NCBI GenBank assembly: GCA_965226215.1
Contig: CBDDCH010000002.1
Span: forward strand, 3,844,001-3,908,000
DNA from: G963668345 sp965226215
Lineage (GTDB): Bacteria > Acidobacteriota > Terriglobia > Bryobacterales > UBA6623
DNA: 64,000 bases
Direction: 5' to 3'
A program made the position numbers and the translations under genes. The notes beneath the pieces were generated by a model that saw only the letters and a list, made by a program, of their open reading frames with translations, ran no database searches and had not been told where the DNA came from. Numbering within the stretch: position 1 is the first letter of the stretch; each line of letters begins with the position of its first letter. Below, in pieces: positions 60,354 to 64,000 of the stretch.

Positions 60354-60980
60354 ATGGAGATCATCGGCAATCGAAAATACTTCGAAATCCCGGGCGGGAG
60401 CACTCATGAGTTGCCGCCGCTGCTGCTCAAGGAAAGTGCGAATCCCGCCTCGGTCGAGGAGGTGGTTCACCTCGCTGAGGGAATTGTGAGCTCCGAATCC
60501 CTTATTCCCGACGAGGTTTATGAGTCGTCTTCATCGGAGGCGTCAGTGGACCAGAGACGGTTCACTCTGGCGCTTACGCTGGCTGAACAATATTCACAGT
60601 TTTTGCGCCACTGGGAGTGGGGCGAGTCCATTTGGGAATGGATCCACCAGTGCGAGATTACCTTCGAGGCCAAACCGATCTTACGACCGCTGATCCGTCC
60701 GGACGTTTGGCCCCACGCCAACCATGCCAGCTTCGTGACTTTGTTGTCGGACAAGGCGATACCGAGCGGGCAGGTCAACTTGGAGAGTGCCGTCGGCGCC
60801 CGACTCACGTTTCGCCAGCCTCCTCCCATTGACTGTTTGTCCGATAAATTCCTCTACCTGTTGAATGCCTCATTGGCCCAAAAGGCGTACCACATCTGGG
60901 CCGATGCGGCCGAGGAGATCTCTCTGCCGCCCGAGCGCTTTCATTTTCTCGTGATGGGCAGTGAGATCCGAGAAGTATAA
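60354..60980 (+). CDS. hypothetical protein
   Basis: The frame begins at 60342 with MEPRMEII; the ATG at 60354 is the likely start. The 208-residue soluble protein has no signal or membrane segment. Its C-terminal part contains a helical region ending FLYLLNASLAQKAYHIWADAAEEISLPPERFHFLVMG. I do not recognise a family. It is upstream of the HDOD gene on the same strand. Confidence 0.6.
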   Translation: MEIIGNRKYFEIPGGSTHELPPLLLKESANPASVEEVVHLAEGIVSSESLIPDEVYESSSSEASVDQRRFTLALTLAEQYSQFLRHWEWGESIWEWIHQCEITFEAKPILRPLIRPDVWPHANHASFVTLLSDKAIPSGQVNLESAVGARLTFRQPPPIDCLSDKFLYLLNASLAQKAYHIWADAAEEISLPPERFHFLVMGSEIREV

Positions 60981-61152
60981 GCTCCATCGGGCCGATGGCC
61001 CGCTCCGCGGCTCCTCTTGTTTCTCGGGCGATTGACATCCGAGTTCGGTTAGCGGGGTAAGTGAAAACCGACTGCGGGGCGACTACTTCACCGGCTCAAC
61101 TCGGCTTGGCGATTGTCGAAAATCTCCCTCGGAGAACTTTACCGCTAAAAAT

Positions 61153-62103
61153 GTGTGCTCCAATGCCGATATCGATATTCGGGGGACTGTGCGCTCACCG
61201 AGTCATCTAGCGATAAAAAAAGCTGTTCCCGGGTCGCGGGACTTGGAGGTCGACTACCGGTCAAAACTTCTCGCCTCAGTCGAGAAGCTGCCTCCGCTTC
61301 CGGTAGTCCTAAACCAACTCCTCCAGATGCTGAACAGTTCGAACGCGTCTTCCGGCCAAATCGCCGTCATCATCGAAAAAGACAGCGTCTTGAGCGGAGC
61401 CGTGTTGCGCAATGTCAACTCAGCCTACTATGGACTGCCGAGCAGGGTTTCCTCGATTCGCCACGCTGTCACCCTGTTGGGCTTCGCCACCGTCCTAAAT
61501 CTGGCGCTGGCCTTTTCCATGCGCCAGATGCTCGTCAAGCCGCAAATGCCCTCCAGACGGCTGTATTCCCAGTATTCTCAACACGCTTTGGGATGCGCGA
61601 TCATGACCCAGTTCCTGGCACACTACACACGCTCGGAGGAGATCGAAGCCGCCTTCGCCGCCGGATTGTTTCACGACATCGGACGCTTGCTGATCATCGT
61701 TACCCTCCCTGAGATGATTCCCGAAATCGTAGCCCATTGGGAGCAAAGCGACGGATCGCTGGAAGACTCCGAACAGCAGATTCTCGGTGTGACTCATTCA
61801 GAACTTTCCGGCGTTGTTCTGGCCAGGTGGAAGCTGCCCCAGAGGATCCAACAGGCGGTGGTGTTTCACCATCACCCCGACTCCTCACCTTCCGTCCCTG
61901 GGCAATCGGTTTCGCTAGCACATCTGGTTCACGCCGCTGACCTCTATGCCCGATTCTACGGGTTAGAAGTCCTTTCTTCTCAGAAACATCCTGCTGAATC
62001 TCCCGATCATGCCTTCGAGCAGATCGGCCTACGCGAGTGCCTCCCTGAGCTGCTCGAGCGCTTCGAGTCCGAGTTCCAGTCCATTCGGGGCGTTTTCCAA
62101 TAG
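61153..62103 (+). CDS. HDOD-domain protein
   Basis: Reading from GTG 61153, the 316-residue protein has the HDOD domain from about residue 35 to 235: LPPLPVVLNQLLQMLN, VIIEKDSVLSGAVLRNVNSAYYGL, SSIRHAVTLLGFATVLNLAL, and the HD-like AAGLFHDIGRLLIIV. HDOD proteins are HD-related signalling modules without the usual metal site in many cases; here H-D is present (FHDIG). A later start near the domain is possible. It probably acts in signal output; partner genes are not visible. Confidence 0.85.
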   Translation: MCSNADIDIRGTVRSPSHLAIKKAVPGSRDLEVDYRSKLLASVEKLPPLPVVLNQLLQMLNSSNASSGQIAVIIEKDSVLSGAVLRNVNSAYYGLPSRVSSIRHAVTLLGFATVLNLALAFSMRQMLVKPQMPSRRLYSQYSQHALGCAIMTQFLAHYTRSEEIEAAFAAGLFHDIGRLLIIVTLPEMIPEIVAHWEQSDGSLEDSEQQILGVTHSELSGVVLARWKLPQRIQQAVVFHHHPDSSPSVPGQSVSLAHLVHAADLYARFYGLEVLSSQKHPAESPDHAFEQIGLRECLPELLERFESEFQSIRGVFQ

Positions 62104-62169
62104 ATCGCCCTCTAAGACTTTTTCTTACTCAGCACGCTCCAGAAGTACCGATCCATGTTAAGATAAAGT

Positions 62170-63468
62170 GGTTCCTCTGGGTTTCTAGTGGGCTAGTGAG
62201 GCTCGGTGGTAGTCTCGCGGGATGCAAGACCGCGAGCTATACCGCCAGATTCTGGGCATCGAAAGTCCCTGGAAAGTCGTGCGAGTGGAGCTGCGCCGAG
62301 CCGACGGCGAAGTCCACGTCTTCCTCGAACACGACGAGCAAGTCCGCTGGCCGTGCCGCCAATGCAGCGCCGTGTGCGCACTCCACGATCATCAGCCCGA
62401 ACGCCGCTGGCGTCACCTCGACACCTGTCAGTACCGCACGATCCTGCACGCCCGGCCGCCGCGCAGCGACTGCTCCGAGCACGGGCCGCGCGTCGTGCGA
62501 CTGCCCTGGGCCGAGGCTTCCAGCCGCTTCACCGCGCTGTTTGAAGCTCTCGCGATCTCGTGGCTGAAGGAAGCCAGCCAGCAAGGCATCGCCGAGTTGC
62601 TGGCGCTGAGCTGGGACGAGATTCACGGCATCCTGGAACGCGCCGTGCAACGTGGGCTCGAACGTCGCGCGGCAGAGCCGATTCCCTACCTGGGCGTCGA
62701 CGAGAAGAGCTTCCGCAAGCGCCATCGCTATCTCACCGTCGTCAACGATCTCAACCGCTCGCGCGTGTTGTTCGTCGCCGAGGGACGCCGCCAGGCCAGC
62801 CTGGACGGCTTTTGGAAGACGTTGAGCGCAGAGCAACTCGCCCGAGTCGAGGCCGTCGCGATGGACATGTGGGATCCTTACGTCGCCTCGACCCGGGAGC
62901 ATCTCGACGAATCGGAGAAAAAGATCGTTTACGACAAATATCACATCGCGGCGCATCTGGCGAAGGCGGTGGACCAGGTGCGGCGGGCGGAGAACAAGCG
63001 TTTACTGGCCCTCGGCGACGAGCGTTTGACAGGCACGAAGTACGCTTGGCTGCGGCATCCGGCGAACTTTTCCGAGGACGCCTGGCGCGAGTTCCGCGCG
63101 CTGCGCGAAAGCGACTTGAAGACGGCGCGGGCGTGGGCGTTGAAGGAAACGGCTATGCGGCTGTTCGACTATCGTCGCGAATCGGCGGCGCGAGCTTTCT
63201 TCGAGCAATGGCGCGGCTGGGCGAGTCGCAGCCGGCTGACGCCGATGGTCACCGTAGCGCGGATGTTGACGGCTCGCCTCGAAAACATACTCACGTATCT
63301 GAAACACCGCATTACGAACGCGGTCAGCGAGGGGTTGAACTCAAGGATTCAATGGGTCAAGGCCACGGCGCGCGGTTTCCGCAATCAACAGAACTTCATC
63401 AACGCCATCTACTTCCACTGTGGGAAACTCGATCTGGCTCCTTCGCCCACTTAAAACCAGGAAGAGCC
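62170..63468 (+). mobile_element. ISL3-family element, copy 2, intact, 1299 bp
   Basis: An 8-bp duplication GATAAAGT flanks it (62162-62169 and 63469-63476), as expected for ISL3. Imperfect ends GGTTCCTCTGGGTTTCTAGT and the complement of AACCAGGAAGAGCC. Only a few bases differ from copy 1, so one copy recently gave rise to the other. Confidence 0.95.
62222..63454 (+). CDS. ISL3-family transposase
   Basis: The full 410-residue transposase has zinc-finger cysteines CRQCSAVCALH, the central helical DNA-binding region, DDE acids in YLGVDEKSFRKRH and AMDMWDPYV, and the C-terminal HRITNAVSEGLNSRIQWVKATARGFRNQ with the catalytic Glu region. ATG at 62222. It may be active and could mobilise the defective copy 1 in trans. 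Confidence 0.96.
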   Translation: MQDRELYRQILGIESPWKVVRVELRRADGEVHVFLEHDEQVRWPCRQCSAVCALHDHQPERRWRHLDTCQYRTILHARPPRSDCSEHGPRVVRLPWAEASSRFTALFEALAISWLKEASQQGIAELLALSWDEIHGILERAVQRGLERRAAEPIPYLGVDEKSFRKRHRYLTVVNDLNRSRVLFVAEGRRQASLDGFWKTLSAEQLARVEAVAMDMWDPYVASTREHLDESEKKIVYDKYHIAAHLAKAVDQVRRAENKRLLALGDERLTGTKYAWLRHPANFSEDAWREFRALRESDLKTARAWALKETAMRLFDYRRESAARAFFEQWRGWASRSRLTPMVTVARMLTARLENILTYLKHRITNAVSEGLNSRIQWVKATARGFRNQQNFINAIYFHCGKLDLAPSPT

Positions 63469-63595
63469 GATAAAGTACTAGTACCAGATGGCCAAGGGGT
63501 ACATAGATCCTAGGTGAAACGCCCCCAGCCCGAAGATGTATGACCCACAAAGGCCGAGCAAGGGTACGATCCAGTCGTAGTAAAAGGAGTCGCGG

Positions 63596-63886
63596 GTGAG
63601 CCTCCTTGCTGAGTTTGTTTATCTTCAGCTTCTTGATGTGCTGACGACTATTGCTTTCCTTCTGCAAGGCGTGGGCGAGGGGAATCCAATTGTCAGCTGG
63701 GTGATTCGCTACGGGCCGCATCCCATCGGCTCGCTTTTCTTGATGAAGGCTGTCGCTGTCGCCATGGCAATAGTCTGCGTGTACCGGCACCGGGAAGGGC
63801 TGTTGCGAAAGGTGAATATTTTCTTTGCGGTGGTAGTGCTGTACAACCTCGCGGTCCTGATCATTACCTCTCCAGCTGTGCAATAA
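63596..63886 (+). CDS. DUF5658-like small membrane protein
   Basis: From GTG 63596, preceded by AAAGGAG, the 96-residue protein has three hydrophobic helices (about residues 5-23, 45-62, 72-92) and LQLLDVLTTIAFLLQGVGEGNPIVSW, the N-terminal pattern of DUF5658. Function unknown. It is in the gap after the ISL3 element. Confidence 0.75.
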   Translation: MSLLAEFVYLQLLDVLTTIAFLLQGVGEGNPIVSWVIRYGPHPIGSLFLMKAVAVAMAIVCVYRHREGLLRKVNIFFAVVVLYNLAVLIITSPAVQ

Positions 63887-63891
63887 CGCTC

Positions 63892-64000
63892 TCAGTCCGC
63901 GGCTGTAGGGCTGTCCGTTGCGGTAAAAATCTGCGAGAACAATCGTCTGGTCTCCGTGCGTACTTGCGCGACGAGGTCCGCCAAGGACTCTCCGTGAAGC
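63892..64000 (-). CDS. possible C-terminal end of a minus-strand gene cut by the window edge
   Basis: The minus strand is open to the window end and reads LHGESLADLVAQVRTETRRL then ...DSPTAAD before TGA (complement of 63892-63894). The helical, charged text looks coding, but only 35 codons are visible, so the product cannot be named. Confidence 0.4.
   Translation of the reverse strand, partial: LHGESLADLVAQVRTETRRLFSQIFTATDSPTAAD

Noticed and set aside
62560..63513. Long frames inside the ISL3 elements (also 53525-54409, 53202-53921, 62237-62956)
   Set aside because: Arg/Gly/Pro-rich shadows of the transposase gene in other frames with no family features.
1..64000. tRNA, rRNA and CRISPR features
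   Set aside because: No cloverleaf, anticodon-T-loop pattern, rRNA segment or spaced repeat array was recognised on either strand by eye; a covariance-model scan would settle the tRNA question.

Overview
This looks like a chromosomal segment of an uncultured, probably soil-type acidobacterium (Acidobacteriota, Solibacter/Bryobacter-like). The assignment is an inference from gene content: acidobacterial-style BMC shell genes beside a class II aldolase, bacillithiol deacetylase BshB1, a rimO-yacG-pgpA-TIG/NHL-cinA block, several vapBC pairs, FecR/FG-GAP/secreted proteins and moderately high GC. There is no 16S rRNA or other decisive marker in the window, and I found no tRNA, rRNA or CRISPR array.

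Layout. 0-4 kb: a vapBC pair, a FecR-like protein, a repeat-rich gap and a methyltransferase. 4-14.6 kb (mostly minus strand): hotdog thioesterase, GT4 glycosyltransferase, sodium/solute symporter with its DUF3311 partner, GT21 glycosyltransferase, an IS256-family insertion with clear ends, an ABC-F ATPase and a Gly-rich secreted protein. 14.6-23.7 kb: PfkB kinase, rhomboid protease, glutaredoxin-like protein, BshB1, a PpiD/SurA-like chaperone, a TrmJ-like methyltransferase and a complete three-gene proton-translocating transhydrogenase operon. 24-34 kb (minus): FG-GAP surface protein, a frameshifted secreted protein, Ddl, AsnRS with a TIM-barrel isomerase, a solo GlcE-like subunit, a secreted hypothetical protein and ThiI. 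34.5-38.9 kb: three vapBC-type toxin-antitoxin pairs and a double-MBL-domain protein. 39.2-42.8 kb: DegT aminotransferase, then a compact bacterial microcompartment (BMC) locus: aldolase with a C-terminal encapsulation-peptide-like helix, one hexamer shell protein, three pentamer shell proteins and a possible overlapping small ORF. 43-52.9 kb: housekeeping block (rimO, yacG, pgpA, TIG/NHL, cinA), MFS transporter, acyl-CoA synthetase, an SGNH-like pseudogene, nfeD and an SPFH protein. 53-64 kb: an ISL3 element disrupted by an IS1595 element, TlpA-like protein, frameshifted ttcA, DUF47-Pit phosphate uptake pair, HDOD protein and a second, intact ISL3 copy.

The two most distinctive aspects are (i) the minimal BMC locus, which lacks the aldehyde dehydrogenase, phosphotransacylase and trimer shell genes expected of a complete metabolosome, and (ii) an unusual density of short structured repeats in the gaps: GTAG-type palindromes with compensatory changes, a twin-hairpin family with covarying arms in four copies, a 123-bp repeat carrying an exact 112-bp insertion with perfect inverted ends, and a 179-bp element with terminal inverted repeats. 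Several of these repeats supply the stop or start codon of the neighbouring gene. Both frameshifts and the pseudogene could be real decay or assembly error.
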